Below, piece after piece: positions 9,685 to 18,518 of a stretch of 64,000 nucleotides of DNA. The stretch is from the NCBI GenBank assembly GCA_944327135.1, contig CALVGQ010000012.1:1-64000 (forward strand). Reading direction: 5' to 3'. Position 1 is the first letter of the stretch. Each line of letters opens with the position of its first letter. Source of the stretch: an uncultured Erysipelotrichaceae bacterium (GTDB lineage: Bacteria; Bacillota_I; Bacilli_A; Erysipelotrichales; Erysipelotrichaceae). The notes under the pieces were generated by a model. It had not been told where the DNA came from, searched no databases, and saw only the letters and a list, made by a program, of their open reading frames with translations. Position numbers and translations under genes: made by a program.

Positions 9685-9972
9685 ATGAGTAATATTGTAA
9701 ACAAAAAAGCATTAGCAGAAGTGATTGCCGCTAAAACGGGAATGACAAAAAAAGCAGCCACTGAAACCGTGGAAATGATTTTTGATGAAATAACCTCAAG
9801 TCTGACTAATGGGGATAAGGTCGATATTAGTGGATTTGGAAGATTTGAAGTAAAAGAAAGAGCCGAACGGACCGGAATCAACCCGGCAACAAAAGAAAAA
9901 ATTACTGTTCCGGCGACTCGTGTTCCTTCTTTTAAAGCTGCTAAAGCGCTGAAAGAAACAGTTAAGAAATAA
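9685..9972 (+). CDS. hup: HU family DNA-binding protein
   Basis: 95-residue nucleoid protein. It has the HU/IHF fold: the N-terminal helices contain NKKALAEVIAAKTG, followed by GFGRFEVKERAERTGINPAT, the beta-arm region with the conserved proline, and the closing VPSFKAAKALKE. It bends and compacts DNA as a dimer. It is monocistronic, between its own promoter and a strong terminator. Confidence 0.97.
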   Translation: MSNIVNKKALAEVIAAKTGMTKKAATETVEMIFDEITSSLTNGDKVDISGFGRFEVKERAERTGINPATKEKITVPATRVPSFKAAKALKETVKK

Positions 9973-9980
9973 CGAAATAA

Positions 9981-10015
9981 GAAACGATGTTTATAAAATC
10001 ATCGTTTCTTTTTTT
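9981..10015 (+). terminator. Rho-independent terminator of the HU gene
   Basis: 9-bp stem GAAACGATG / CATCGTTTC with a 10-base A/T loop, followed by T7. Confidence 0.93.
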
Positions 10016-10120
10016 ATATAGTTAATATAAACTTAAAAGGAGTTAAAATCCCGAAGATTTCCTGTTATTATCCCATATTTCTTTGTTATACTAGAAAATA
10101 AAGTAGAAAGAAGGAAGCTC

Positions 10121-10789
10121 ATGGACATATTTCTTTATCTGGCAGCATTGCTTATCGTTTTGTTCGCACAAGTAAAAGTGAATGGCGCTTATCAGCGATA
10201 TCAGCAAATTTATAATAGTCGCGGATGGACAGGGGTCCAGGCAGCAAGAAAGATCCTGGATACTCATGGATTAAATAATGTTCAAATTGAACATGCATCG
10301 GGTGTTTTAGGGGATCATTACGATCCCCGTACAAAAACGGTCCGCCTTTCTGATGCAATTTATCATGGAGATTCGATCGCATCCATTGCTGTTGCTGCTC
10401 ATGAATGCGGACATGCCATCCAGCACGCTGAAAATTATGGATTTATTGCGCTTAGAAATTCGATCCTTCCCATCTGCAGTTTATCAAGCAATTTGGCCTG
10501 GCCGATGCTTTTCTTTGGAATAATTTTTTCGATCCAAGGATTGCTTTATATTGGAATTATCCTTCTGCTGGCAGTTTTAACATTCCAAATCATCACGCTG
10601 CCAATTGAATTTAATGCCTCTTCACGGGCTTTAAAGATACTTAACGAAGAAGGGATGATCGATTCCCAGGAACAAGCTGAAGTAAGATCGATGCTTTCTG
10701 CAGCAGCGATGACTTATGTTGCGGCAGTCATTTCTTCAGCTCTGCAAATCCTTCGCTTTTTACTGATTGCCAATCGTCGTAGAGATTAA
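10121..10789 (+). CDS. YugP-like membrane zinc metallopeptidase
   Basis: 222 residues, with an N-terminal membrane span (residues 2-20) and further spans near 120-165 and 190-212. The zinc motif HECGH is at about residues 94-98 (VAAHECGHAIQHAE), and a downstream FNASSRA segment likely supplies the third ligand region, as in the DUF2268/YugP family (Zn peptidase_2). Its role is unknown in general; membrane quality control is a guess. A possible -10 TATACT lies at 10087-10092 and GAAGGAAG precedes the ATG. It is the last gene of the plus-strand run before the dif-like site. Confidence 0.9.
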   Translation: MDIFLYLAALLIVLFAQVKVNGAYQRYQQIYNSRGWTGVQAARKILDTHGLNNVQIEHASGVLGDHYDPRTKTVRLSDAIYHGDSIASIAVAAHECGHAIQHAENYGFIALRNSILPICSLSSNLAWPMLFFGIIFSIQGLLYIGIILLLAVLTFQIITLPIEFNASSRALKILNEEGMIDSQEQAEVRSMLSAAAMTYVAAVISSALQILRFLLIANRRRD

Positions 10790-10881
10790 CAGTAAAAAAG
10801 GGAACGTCTTATTGACGCCGTTATAGGAGCTACCTAGTTTTCTTTTCGTATGTATGTTAATTAAATTGGAGTAATATTCGC

Positions 10882-11378
10882 ATGTCAAAACATAAATTTA
10901 CCCTTGATAAGGCAGAATGGCAATGGAAATCCGCTTTAGATATTTATTTAAGGGAATATCATAAAACTGAAGACGTTTGGATGAAAAAGATAATCGCATA
11001 ATTTGGGAGTGCTCTGCTAATCATATATCATGTTTCTTAACATGGATGATCAATAATAATTTCTTGAGCAAAATACACGAAGCTCATCTTGAAGATATTT
11101 CAAAAGTGAAAGAAAGAAAAATGACTGGATATGAATATTTGTCGAAGAATTGCGATATGGTACTTTCAAGAGAAGATGTATCACGAAAACTTGTTAAATT
11201 CGTTGATTATTTTTATGAAACGTACATCGATGAATATTGTAATTTTATTGAAAATAATTTACATAAAACAGTGTTAGGGATAGTATTTTCTTGGGAAGAT
11301 TATGATAAAATAGCTTTTGATATCATTAATCCCAATTATGATAGCTTTATCAAAAATAAGACAAAGATAACGAAGTAA
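10882..11378 (+). pseudogene. Frameshifted gene, possible DUF7832/immunity-like protein
   Basis: A frame starting at ATG 10882, with GGAG upstream, reads for 39 codons and stops at 10999-11001. The continuation lies in another frame from about 10977 to 11378. Joining them near 10976-10980, where adding one T to the GTTTGG run restores the frame, gives a coherent ~165-residue protein with W-rich, HI..FL.W motifs (ANHISCFLTWMINNN). The pattern resembles small soluble proteins annotated as DUF7832 or immunity-like; this family call is weak. The region is visibly more AT-rich than its neighbours, as expected for acquired DNA. A single-base sequencing error is the alternative to true inactivation. 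Confidence 0.6.
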
Positions 11379-11424
11379 AGAATAAAGAACAACAAATAGT
11401 AATCTATTTTTCGAAAATCATATA

Positions 11425-11452
11425 ACTTCGCATAATGTATATTATGCGATAT
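11425..11452. other. dif: Candidate dif (XerC/XerD recombination) site
   Basis: 28 bp with dif architecture: left arm ACTTCGCATAA, six-base centre TGTATA, right arm TTATGCGATAT. Compared from memory with E. coli dif, it shares the central 18 bases starting at CGCATAA and 22 of 28 overall. The left arm also begins ACTTC, as in the Bacillus/Staphylococcus dif sites. The inner part is a perfect inverted repeat (TCGCATAAT / ATTATGCGA around GTAT). It lies exactly where gene orientation changes from all plus to mostly minus, and xerD is 1.3 kb away. The alternative is a chance palindrome. Confidence 0.68.
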
Positions 11453-11472
11453 TTTGACATTAAACATAAGAG

Positions 11473-11507
11473 TCAACCCCAGATCCTTTTATTGAATCCG
11501 GGGTTGA
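11473..11507 (-). terminator. Hairpin downstream of deoB, possible terminator
   Basis: Inverted repeat TCAACCCC / GGGGTTGA with a ~19-base loop, five bases past the deoB stop. The T-run on the minus strand is poor (CTCTTAT), so termination efficiency is uncertain. Confidence 0.55.
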
Positions 11508-11511
11508 TGGT

Positions 11512-12693
11512 TTATAAAAGTTTATTTAAAAGTGATTCACCATATTGCGGCATTTCCACTTCAAAATTATCAGCGATGGTAGCCCCGATAGCTGCAAAAG
11601 TATCGGTAGGTGCCAGCAATCCTCCACCGTTCATTGATGGAGAATACAGGATCAGAGGTACCATTTCACGGGTGTGATCTGTACCAGTATGCGTTGGATC
11701 ATTGCCATGATCCGCAGTAAGAATGAGTAAATCTTCTTCTTTTAACTTGCTAAGGACTTCTTTTAGCTGTCCGTCAAAGGTTTCAATCTCAGCTGCATAG
11801 CCTTGCGGATTTCTCCGATGTCCCCAAAGCGCATCGAAATCAACCAGATTGACAAAGCACAGTCCAGTAAAATCAGAGTCCATGCGTTCCAGCAAGATGT
11901 TCATTCCGTCGACATTGCTCTTTGACTTATGGGCTTCTGTGATTCCCTCTCCATCAAAAATATCTCTGATTTTTCCAATGCTAATGACATCCAAATGATT
12001 TTCTTTTAACGTATCCAATACGGTTTTTCCATAAGGCTTTAAAGCATAGTCGTGGCGGTTGCTGGTCCGTTTAAATTCGCCTTTTTTGCTTCCGATAAAT
12101 GGTCTCGCAATGACTCGCCCTACTTTCCATTCATCTTTCATCGTCAATTCTCGAGCAATCTCACAGCAACGATATAGCTCTTCAAGACCAAAAGTTTCTT
12201 CATGAGCACAGATTTGCAAAACAGAGTCCGCCGAGGTATAAACGATCATCTTGCCGGTCTGCATATGCTCTTCTCCAAGCTCATCCATAATCTCCGTTCC
12301 TGAAGCAGACTTATTTCCTAGAATTCCATGCCCTGTTTTTTCTGATAACTGATTTAACAATTCCTCAGGAAATCCGGTCTCCGTAAAGGTTTGAAAAGGC
12401 GTATCGATATACAGTCCCATCATTTCCCAATGTCCAGTCATCGTATCTTTTCCCACTGATTTTTCCAGCATTTTTGTATAATAGCTGCATATCTCTTGAA
12501 CGGGATCGATTCCTTTGATCGGATGAAGATTGCCCGCACCAAGCTTTTTTAAAGTCGGGCATTGAAGTCCGCCTACAGCTTGTGCGGTATGACCAAAGGT
12601 ATCTGTTCCTGCATCTCCATATTTTGCTGCATCTGGCATTGCCCCTACTCCTAATGAGTCCATAACAATGGTAATAATTCTTTTGTACTTCAT
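11512..12693 (-). CDS. deoB: Phosphopentomutase
   Basis: Interconverts ribose/deoxyribose 1-phosphate and 5-phosphate in nucleoside salvage. 393 residues, the normal length. The alkaline-phosphatase-superfamily metal motifs are visible: [13 protein letters not shown] at the N-terminus with the metal Asp, [17 protein letters not shown], and the C-terminal [18 protein letters not shown] cluster. ATG with AGGAG upstream. Twelve bases separate it from the upstream xerD stop, so spoIIM-xerD-deoB is an operon, matching the xerD-drm order of B. subtilis. Confidence 0.97.
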   Translation of the reverse strand: MKYKRIITIVMDSLGVGAMPDAAKYGDAGTDTFGHTAQAVGGLQCPTLKKLGAGNLHPIKGIDPVQEICSYYTKMLEKSVGKDTMTGHWEMMGLYIDTPFQTFTETGFPEELLNQLSEKTGHGILGNKSASGTEIMDELGEEHMQTGKMIVYTSADSVLQICAHEETFGLEELYRCCEIARELTMKDEWKVGRVIARPFIGSKKGEFKRTSNRHDYALKPYGKTVLDTLKENHLDVISIGKIRDIFDGEGITEAHKSKSNVDGMNILLERMDSDFTGLCFVNLVDFDALWGHRRNPQGYAAEIETFDGQLKEVLSKLKEEDLLILTADHGNDPTHTGTDHTREMVPLILYSPSMNGGGLLAPTDTFAAIGATIADNFEVEMPQYGESLLNKLL

Positions 12694-12705
12694 ACGTTTT
12701 CTCCT

Positions 12706-13614
12706 TTATTTATTTTGATCGTTTTGATCCAATTTAGCCATTGGATGAAACGAGCTGTATCCTTGAATTAATCGCTGCGAATCAACATGAGTATATATTT
12801 CTGTTGTACTGATATCAGAATGTCCTAACAATTCTTGAATCACTCGAAGATCAGCACCATGATTTAACAGATGTGTAGCATAACTGTGCCTAAGCTTGTG
12901 CGGGGTAATTGGCTTTTTTAACCCGACTTGATTACATACATATTTTAACACAATCTGTACCCTTTCGCACCGTATTCGCCTTCCTTTTTCATTTACAAAA
13001 AAAAGTCGTTCACGCGGATTTGCCCAATGAGCCCGAATCGTTAGGAAATATTTTTTTAAAATTGGCAATGAATTGGAAGGAATTGGAACAACTCGTTCCT
13101 TATTCCCTTTTCCTAAGACTCGTATAAATCCTTCGGATAAATTGACTTGACTGACCTCTGCATTAACACATTCACTAATACGCAATCCACATCCGTAAAT
13201 CATTTCAAAAATCGCATGATATAAGATATCCAGATCAGAGTTGGAAAAAAAATCCATAATTTTTTTAATTTCCTCTTCCGTGCAGTAAATCGGAAGAGCA
13301 TGAATTTTATGCGGTGCTGCTAAATTCATAGAGGGATCATTCAAATCATATTTATAGCTAAGAAAACGATGAAAAGAACGAATCGAGCTGCAGGCGCGAG
13401 TAACCGAAGAAGCTTTCTTTTGTTCGCATAATTCAGCAATATAGTGCTGAATCAACGATAAACCAATCTCCTCTATGCTTGAAATCTGTTGGTGTTTTAA
13501 CCAGCGGACGTACTGCATTAAATCGTGGCAATAGCTCTGAACTGTTCGTTCACTTTTGTTTTCGTTGTATGTTAAATACAAATGGAATTCCTGTACTGCT
13601 TTTTCTAATTCCAT
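12706..13614 (-). CDS. xerD: Tyrosine recombinase XerD
   Basis: Site-specific recombinase that resolves chromosome dimers at dif. N-terminal SAM-like core-binding domain (residues 1-90) and a catalytic domain with all active residues: Arg in CGLRISE (about 145), Lys in GKGNKE (169), His and Arg in PHKLRHSYATHLL (239, 242), His in LLGHSD (265), Tyr in STTEIYTHV (274). The ATG at 13614 is chosen because AGGTG lies seven bases upstream; a GTG nine bases earlier also reads in frame. It lies between spoIIM and deoB as in B. subtilis. The dif-like site at 11425 is 1.3 kb away. Confidence 0.94.
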   Translation of the reverse strand: MELEKAVQEFHLYLTYNENKSERTVQSYCHDLMQYVRWLKHQQISSIEEIGLSLIQHYIAELCEQKKASSVTRACSSIRSFHRFLSYKYDLNDPSMNLAAPHKIHALPIYCTEEEIKKIMDFFSNSDLDILYHAIFEMIYGCGLRISECVNAEVSQVNLSEGFIRVLGKGNKERVVPIPSNSLPILKKYFLTIRAHWANPRERLFFVNEKGRRIRCERVQIVLKYVCNQVGLKKPITPHKLRHSYATHLLNHGADLRVIQELLGHSDISTTEIYTHVDSQRLIQGYSSFHPMAKLDQNDQNK

Positions 13615-13643
13615 GTCAATCACCTGACTCTATTATAAGCATT

Positions 13644-14249
13644 TTACTGAAGCATTGCAAAGAGATCCATCAAAGACAAGACCAAAGTCGCCTTAATGAT
13701 GCTACTAAACAGGATCAAAGCCAAACTGAGAAGAACACCGTTTAATTTTTCATTTAGCAATGTTTTCCACTGAATAACCCGTGTGTTCATAAAACTGCGT
13801 TTAAAAAGCTGAAAAGAGAGTTCAAAGGCTACCGTGCTAATTACAAAGATTGCGATAGCATCAAAACTGACCTGTGGAATCAAGGTAAGAATAATTCCAA
13901 TCATTCCTTTTAGCTGATAAGTAATTAAATACATGGCACAGGAAAATCCAATTTGCACTCCCTTAGTAAAGATCACAAAAGCAATCATTGGCATTCCAAT
14001 GACAGAAAAGCCGAAAAAAAGAACTAGCAAACATAAAAGCAAATTGGTTGTAAATTGCGTGAGAAAAAAATCCTGCTTATCAACAGCCGTTAAAACTGTA
14101 GAAAAAGCTCCGCTGCTTAACGATGCGATGACTTCCGGGTTCATCCACTGACTAAGCAGCACGCCACAAATCATCCCAGAAAGAAATAAAATAGATAAAA
14201 AGTGAATCACATTTTGATGAGGACTCAATTTTTCGATGTAATTTTTCAT
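13644..14249 (-). CDS. spoIIM: Stage II sporulation protein M
   Basis: 201-residue integral membrane protein with about five spans (residues ~15-35, 68-90, 92-112, 118-140, 170-192). In spore formers SpoIIM acts with SpoIID and SpoIIP in septal peptidoglycan remodelling during engulfment. Overall length and order with xerD match B. subtilis. AGGAGG precedes the ATG with a seven-T spacer; the SD and T-run can pair loosely with an A7CC stretch next to the dinB stop, so the dinB end and the spoIIM start share a weak hairpin. An early sporulation promoter could not be identified. Confidence 0.9.
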   Translation of the reverse strand: MKNYIEKLSPHQNVIHFLSILFLSGMICGVLLSQWMNPEVIASLSSGAFSTVLTAVDKQDFFLTQFTTNLLLCLLVLFFGFSVIGMPMIAFVIFTKGVQIGFSCAMYLITYQLKGMIGIILTLIPQVSFDAIAIFVISTVAFELSFQLFKRSFMNTRVIQWKTLLNEKLNGVLLSLALILFSSIIKATLVLSLMDLFAMLQ

Positions 14250-14290
14250 AAAAAAACCTCCTGCTATACCCTATGTTCGCAAAGGTTTTT

Positions 14291-15460
14291 TTATGTTCTG
14301 TTCTTTTTTAAACGGGAAGCAACGATCAAAGAAGGATGAGAAAGCTGCCGATTCAACGCATCAACAATTTCCAAAGTATCATTCGTAGTTTGATGTTCTT
14401 CAAACAGATTCATCTGAATTTTCTGCTGATTACTGTCCTGAAGTGCAGAAACAGCAATCCCGATATGGCGAATTGTCTCATCACTAAGATTTTGATCAAA
14501 CAAAGCGATAGCATGTTCATAAAGATCATCCGCTTGCTGAATTGGATATTCAATTTTTTTCGAGCGTACAATGGTCGTAAAATCAAAAAAACGAACAGAA
14601 ATAGAAAGAGTACTCCCCCTTTTCCCCTCTTCTTTCAGGCGCTGAGAGAGCTGACTGGATAGTTTTCGAAAAGCGGTACAGATCTCATTATAATCCCGAA
14701 TGTCAGAAAGAAAAGTAGTCGATTGAGAAAGACTTTTTACTTCATGATTACAGATTATTTCATCTGAGGAGATTCCGTTGGCCCGATCAATCATCAATTG
14801 TGTATTTTTTCCAAAAATTGTGCGAAGCTGTTCCAAGTCTTTAAATTCAGCAAGATCTTGAATCGTTTCAATTCCTATTGACTTTAAAAGCGAAGCAGTT
14901 TTTTTTCCTATTCCCTGCATTTCCTGTATGGATAGAGGCCAAAGCTTAGATTTTATCTCCTGTTTTCGAAGGACCGTGATTCCCATCGGTTTTTTCATAT
15001 CACTCGCCATTTTTGCAAGAAATTTATTAGGTGCAACACCAATAGAACAACGCAAATGAAGATCAGAAAATAGATTTTGTTGGATTTGCCAGGCAAGGTC
15101 CAAAGGTCTAGAATACTTTTGAATGGCTTCGGTCATATCAGCATAGCATTCATCGATCGAAGCTTGTTCAACCCAAGGAGTAATTCTCCGGATGCGCTGA
15201 ATAAACTGCTCTGATAATTCTTCATAAAAACTAAAATGCCCTTTGACAACGATCAGCTGAGGGCATAATTCCAAAGCCTCCTGAATTGGCATGGCTGAAT
15301 GAACACCAAAAGAACGAGCAAGATAATTTGCAGTTGAAACAACACTGCGCCGTGATAGTCCGCTCACCGCTACCGGTTTTCCTGCCAAAGCAGGATCAAG
15401 AACTTCCTCAGCACTGGCATAAAATGCATTAAGATCTATATGAAAAATGATTTTAGCCAT
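14291..15460 (-). CDS. dinB: DNA polymerase IV (Y family)
   Basis: Error-prone translesion polymerase. 389 residues; palm motif IIFHIDLNAFYASAEE at the N-terminus, with catalytic Asp in FHIDLNAF, and SIDECYADMT near residue 100 with the second Asp/Glu pair. Helix-hairpin-helix thumb GIGKKTASLLKSIG near 180. Little-finger domain follows. The C-terminus (QIQMNLFEE) has a QxxNLF-type beta-clamp binding peptide. A good promoter with TTGAAC lies directly upstream, and this -35 shares TTGAACT with the SRAP promoter, suggesting possible damage regulation. Confidence 0.96.
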   Translation of the reverse strand: MAKIIFHIDLNAFYASAEEVLDPALAGKPVAVSGLSRRSVVSTANYLARSFGVHSAMPIQEALELCPQLIVVKGHFSFYEELSEQFIQRIRRITPWVEQASIDECYADMTEAIQKYSRPLDLAWQIQQNLFSDLHLRCSIGVAPNKFLAKMASDMKKPMGITVLRKQEIKSKLWPLSIQEMQGIGKKTASLLKSIGIETIQDLAEFKDLEQLRTIFGKNTQLMIDRANGISSDEIICNHEVKSLSQSTTFLSDIRDYNEICTAFRKLSSQLSQRLKEEGKRGSTLSISVRFFDFTTIVRSKKIEYPIQQADDLYEHAIALFDQNLSDETIRHIGIAVSALQDSNQQKIQMNLFEEHQTTNDTLEIVDALNRQLSHPSLIVASRLKKNRT

Positions 15461-15484
15461 GAAACACCGTACCCTTCCAGATTC

Positions 15485-15513
15485 ATCATAGCATTTAGTT
15501 GAAATTAGTTCAA
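15485..15513 (-). promoter_or_regulatory. Promoter of dinB
   Basis: On the minus strand TTGAAC (15513-15508) and TATGAT (15490-15485) are separated by 17 bases. AAGTACTT, a small palindrome, overlaps the upstream edge of the -35. Confidence 0.75.
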
Positions 15514-15515
15514 GT

Positions 15516-15551
15516 AAAAAAGATAATCACAGGAGCACCCCATGATTATCT
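15516..15551 (-). terminator. Terminator of spo0A
   Basis: Minus-strand 9-bp stem AGATAATCA / TGATTATCT followed by five to six T. The 5' arm overlaps the spo0A stop codon. Confidence 0.88.
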
Positions 15552-16379
15552 AACTTTGTATAACTGGCTTTGTTTGAGCTTCATTCGATGATCCAGCCGA
15601 AGTTTATCGGCAATCATGGCAATGAATTCAGAATTGGTTGGTTTTGCCTTTGTGGCACTGATTGTATAAGCAAAGATCTCATCAATCGCGTCAATATTTC
15701 CACGATTCCAAGCCACTTCAATTGCATGCCGAATCGCTCGTTCAACTCGGGATGAGGTTGTTTTATAACGTCGAGCAATCTCGGGATATAAGACTTTTGT
15801 GATCTGGCCAAGAAAATCAACGTTAAGATAAGTTTCAATAATTGCAGTTCTTAGATACAGATATCCTTTGATATGAGCAGGAATTCCGATTTCATGAAGG
15901 ATTTCGGTCACTTCTTTTTCTAATTGAATTTTCTGCATCGCTTCACTGGAAAGCGCTTGATCATCAAATGGAATCATATCCTTCGGTGTCTCTACAAATC
16001 CTATATCAGAATTAGCCATGATCTGAAGGCATTTATTCAGACACTGACGACAACTAAATGGTTTTAACATAAAATAATCTACATGCAGCTGCTGCATTTC
16101 CTTCATCAAGGTGTCATTGCTAAAACCGGATGTACACAGAATTTTACGGGAGGTAATACCACGTGATTTCATCTGCTTTAAGACTTCGATTCCATCGACC
16201 TTAGGCATGATACAGTCCAGCACCAAGACATCCATATCTCGTGGAGCATTACTTAAAAAATCTTCTCCATCTTTAAATAAACCTAGTAATTCAAAATTTT
16301 TGTTAGCATGAATTTCTTTCTGCATTTCAACAATGAAGTTTTGATTGTCATCGACTACGATAATTCGTATTTTATTCAT
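15546..16379 (-). CDS. spo0A: Sporulation master response regulator Spo0A
   Basis: Phosphorelay output that turns on sporulation genes. Receiver domain with acidic pair in VVDDN, phospho-acceptor Asp in VLDCIMPK, and Lys in MLKPF; linker; C-terminal Spo0A DNA-binding domain with the recognition helix region [19 protein letters not shown]. The second ATG (16379) is preferred because AGAGG lies nine bases upstream; the first ATG (16388) touches that same SD. spoIVB lies immediately upstream, the standard endospore-former order. Two 0A boxes lie upstream, so autoregulation is likely. Confidence 0.97.
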   Translation of the reverse strand: MNKIRIIVVDDNQNFIVEMQKEIHANKNFELLGLFKDGEDFLSNAPRDMDVLVLDCIMPKVDGIEVLKQMKSRGITSRKILCTSGFSNDTLMKEMQQLHVDYFMLKPFSCRQCLNKCLQIMANSDIGFVETPKDMIPFDDQALSSEAMQKIQLEKEVTEILHEIGIPAHIKGYLYLRTAIIETYLNVDFLGQITKVLYPEIARRYKTTSSRVERAIRHAIEVAWNRGNIDAIDEIFAYTISATKAKPTNSEFIAMIADKLRLDHRMKLKQSQLYKVR

Positions 16380-16430
16380 TTCACTCATCCTCTCACAGTC
16401 GCTATTTTAGACCGTTTTTCTCACGAGAAA

Positions 16431-16447
16431 TGTCGAAATGTGTCGAT
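16431..16447. promoter_or_regulatory. Tandem 0A boxes upstream of spo0A
   Basis: TGTCGAA at 16431-16437 matches the Spo0A-binding consensus core, and TGTCGAT at 16441-16447 differs by one base. They are ten bases apart, one helical turn, about 50 bases upstream of the spo0A start. Next to them is a small palindrome TTTCTC / GAGAAA (about 16417-16430). Confidence 0.7.
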
Positions 16448-16470
16448 AACTCCCATTTTTTGGATAACTT

Positions 16471-17481
16471 TCAGTAAAGAGAAAGGGATTGCTGAATCAT
16501 CCATTCAATATGAATGCCATATCCTTTTTGCGGGGTGCTTGTTACCATATGGGTCACAGCCCCGATCAATTGGCCATCCTGTACGATCGGACTTCCACTC
16601 ATCCCCTGAACAATCCCGCCTGCGGCTTCCAGTGCAACAGAATCAATAATATCAAAGCTTATTCCCTTGATAGATGGACTGTCTTGAAGCGTGATCTCTG
16701 TGATCATGATCTTGATTGGAACGATCGATTGGTTCTCAAGAACAGTATAAATATAAGCTTCACCTTCGTGGGCGGATTGCTGGCTCCCTACAGTGATTAA
16801 TTGTTTTGATGGATCCAGCAAAGTATAGTGTCCATAAAGTCCATAGGCGGTATTTTTTAAAACAGAGCCAATTTGAGTTAGCGTATTTAGACAATTTTTT
16901 TCACCCGGCTGATGAGGAGTGCTCGGAGTGATCGCCTCTACAGAAGCCAAAAAAAGGCTTCCCGCACTGATTTCAGCGATTTTTCCCAAATCATTCTCCA
17001 TAATTTCGTGTCCCAAAGCGCCGTAGGAATGATTGACCGGATTATAAAACGTTACAGTTCCGATCCCTTTGATTTTATCTTTGACATAAAACCCGGTTTT
17101 AAAAAGCTTTTCGTCCTCCAAATAATAGACACGCAATGTTTTCTGCAGGGTCGTTCCATCACGAATAACGGTTACGGCATAATCAGCATTTTTTCGCAGG
17201 TTTATAGAAAGAACCTGATAGAGATCCTCCAGATTCTCTACTGGTGACTGTTCAACAGCAATAATCTTATCGCCGATTTCAAGATCACTTTGCATCGCTG
17301 GAGAAATCCATTCTTCTTCCACCTTAAAATCATACATTCCACTGATGATTACGCCTTCATAATCGCCTTGAATTGCTACCGTCTCTCCTCCAAGATAAAC
17401 TTGACTGACAGCCGCATCCACTTTTGCTGGAACGCTACCAAATAAGACGATCGCAAGGAATACAGCAAGTTTTTTTTTCAT
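16471..17481 (-). CDS. spoIVB: SpoIVB peptidase (S55)
   Basis: Forespore-secreted serine protease that triggers pro-sigma-K processing. Order: signal-anchor (residues 5-23), PDZ domain (about 35-120), S55 domain with His158 in GALGHE, Asp280 and Ser295 in QGMSGSPIV; these positions match the B. subtilis triad by spacing. 336 residues, somewhat shorter than the 426-residue B. subtilis protein. AAGGAG precedes the ATG. It is directly upstream of spo0A, as in nearly all endospore formers. Confidence 0.95.
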   Translation of the reverse strand: MKKKLAVFLAIVLFGSVPAKVDAAVSQVYLGGETVAIQGDYEGVIISGMYDFKVEEEWISPAMQSDLEIGDKIIAVEQSPVENLEDLYQVLSINLRKNADYAVTVIRDGTTLQKTLRVYYLEDEKLFKTGFYVKDKIKGIGTVTFYNPVNHSYGALGHEIMENDLGKIAEISAGSLFLASVEAITPSTPHQPGEKNCLNTLTQIGSVLKNTAYGLYGHYTLLDPSKQLITVGSQQSAHEGEAYIYTVLENQSIVPIKIMITEITLQDSPSIKGISFDIIDSVALEAAGGIVQGMSGSPIVQDGQLIGAVTHMVTSTPQKGYGIHIEWMIQQSLSLY

Positions 17482-17547
17482 AAGAGCTCCTTTCTTTCGT
17501 TAGTCTCGGTACGATCAGAAAGGGCTAAACATGTAAAATTTACCTTG

Positions 17548-18387
17548 TTATTTTTTAAAATAAGCTATCGCACAGGCTCCCGGTCCGGCATGAGTGCCAA
17601 TAGCGCTGCCGATTGATGATTTTCCTTCTGTTTGGATTCCTTTTTCCTGAAGCAATTGATTCATTTCTTCAGCCAAAGCATCATCCTGAGTATATCCAAG
17701 AAGAACAGGCATAGATAAATCAATTCCTCCATCTTTTTCCACTTCCTGCCAAAGGGTCTCTAAAGCTTTATGCTTTCCGCGAGCTTTAGCGATGACTTCG
17801 ACCTTACCATCAATGACAGAAATCAGCGGTTTGATTGAAAGCAATGTTCCAGCAAATCCGGCAGCTTTGGAGAGCCTTCCGCCTTTTACTAAATAATCCA
17901 GTGTAGAAACAATCGCTTTAATGCTGACACGTGGAATTAAATCCTGAATTTTTTCTACGATCTGCTCTGCCGTGCATCCTTCTTCGCGCAAAGAAATTGC
18001 CTGCTCAACCAGCAATTTTAAACTCGTCGCTGCATTCAGGCTGTCAATTAAAAAAATACGATCATATTCAACAACATTCTGCGCCAGCTTTGCACTTTGA
18101 AAAGTGCCGCTTAATTCACTCGAAAGCAAAATGGCAACGACATCATCATTAGCTTCCTTAGCATCCTCAAAATATTGAATAAAATCATTGGGAGTAGGTT
18201 GTGATGTAGTTGGAAGTGTTTGTGATGAACAGAGCTTTTGATAAAATTCTTCATTAGAAATATCGACACCATCAAGATATTCCTGATCAGAAAAAATGAC
18301 TTTCAGCGGAACAATCTCGATTCCCTTTTTCTTTCCTTCAGCAGGGGTAAAATCTGCCGTAGAATCCGTTATAATTCGAATTGCCAT
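17548..18387 (-). CDS. DegV family fatty-acid-binding protein (FakB-type)
   Basis: 279 residues. DegV signature ITDSTADF at the N-terminus, LSSELSGTF near 92, a D/S-containing DSLNAAT, and LVKGGRLSK. DegV/FakB proteins present a bound fatty acid to the kinase FakA, whose gene is at 35838-37484. The start is ATG 18387 because AGGAGG lies seven bases upstream; an earlier ATG at 18393 is too close to it. It stands alone between spoIVB and polC. Acyl-chain specificity cannot be judged. Confidence 0.92.
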   Translation of the reverse strand: MAIRIITDSTADFTPAEGKKKGIEIVPLKVIFSDQEYLDGVDISNEEFYQKLCSSQTLPTTSQPTPNDFIQYFEDAKEANDDVVAILLSSELSGTFQSAKLAQNVVEYDRIFLIDSLNAATSLKLLVEQAISLREEGCTAEQIVEKIQDLIPRVSIKAIVSTLDYLVKGGRLSKAAGFAGTLLSIKPLISVIDGKVEVIAKARGKHKALETLWQEVEKDGGIDLSMPVLLGYTQDDALAEEMNQLLQEKGIQTEGKSSIGSAIGTHAGPGACAIAYFKK

Positions 18388-18483
18388 TTTCATTCCTCCT
18401 CTTATCGTTTCATGGAATTTTAAAAAAATCCGGAGTTATCATACGAAGATGGATCTTTTTTGTCAATTCCTTTCTGTGAAAAG

Positions 18484-18514
18484 TTGATGAAACCGCCTGA
18501 TGACAGCGGTTTCA
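18484..18514 (-). terminator. Terminator of polC
   Basis: Minus-strand 9-bp perfect stem TGAAACCGC / GCGGTTTCA followed by TCAACTTTTC, four bases past the polC stop. Confidence 0.75.
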
Positions 18515-18518
18515 TTGT

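Noticed and set aside
10840-10868. A second, partial dif-like stretch left of the frameshifted gene (TTCG..TGTATG..TTAAAT)
   Set aside because: It needs a three-base gap and mismatches in both arms; too weak to claim a flanking repeat of an integrated element.
11423-11456. Resemblance of the palindrome near 11.43 kb to loxP (ATAACTTCG followed by ATAATGTAT)
   Set aside because: The right arm diverges from loxP at many positions, there is no Cre gene, and a dif site explains the sequence better.
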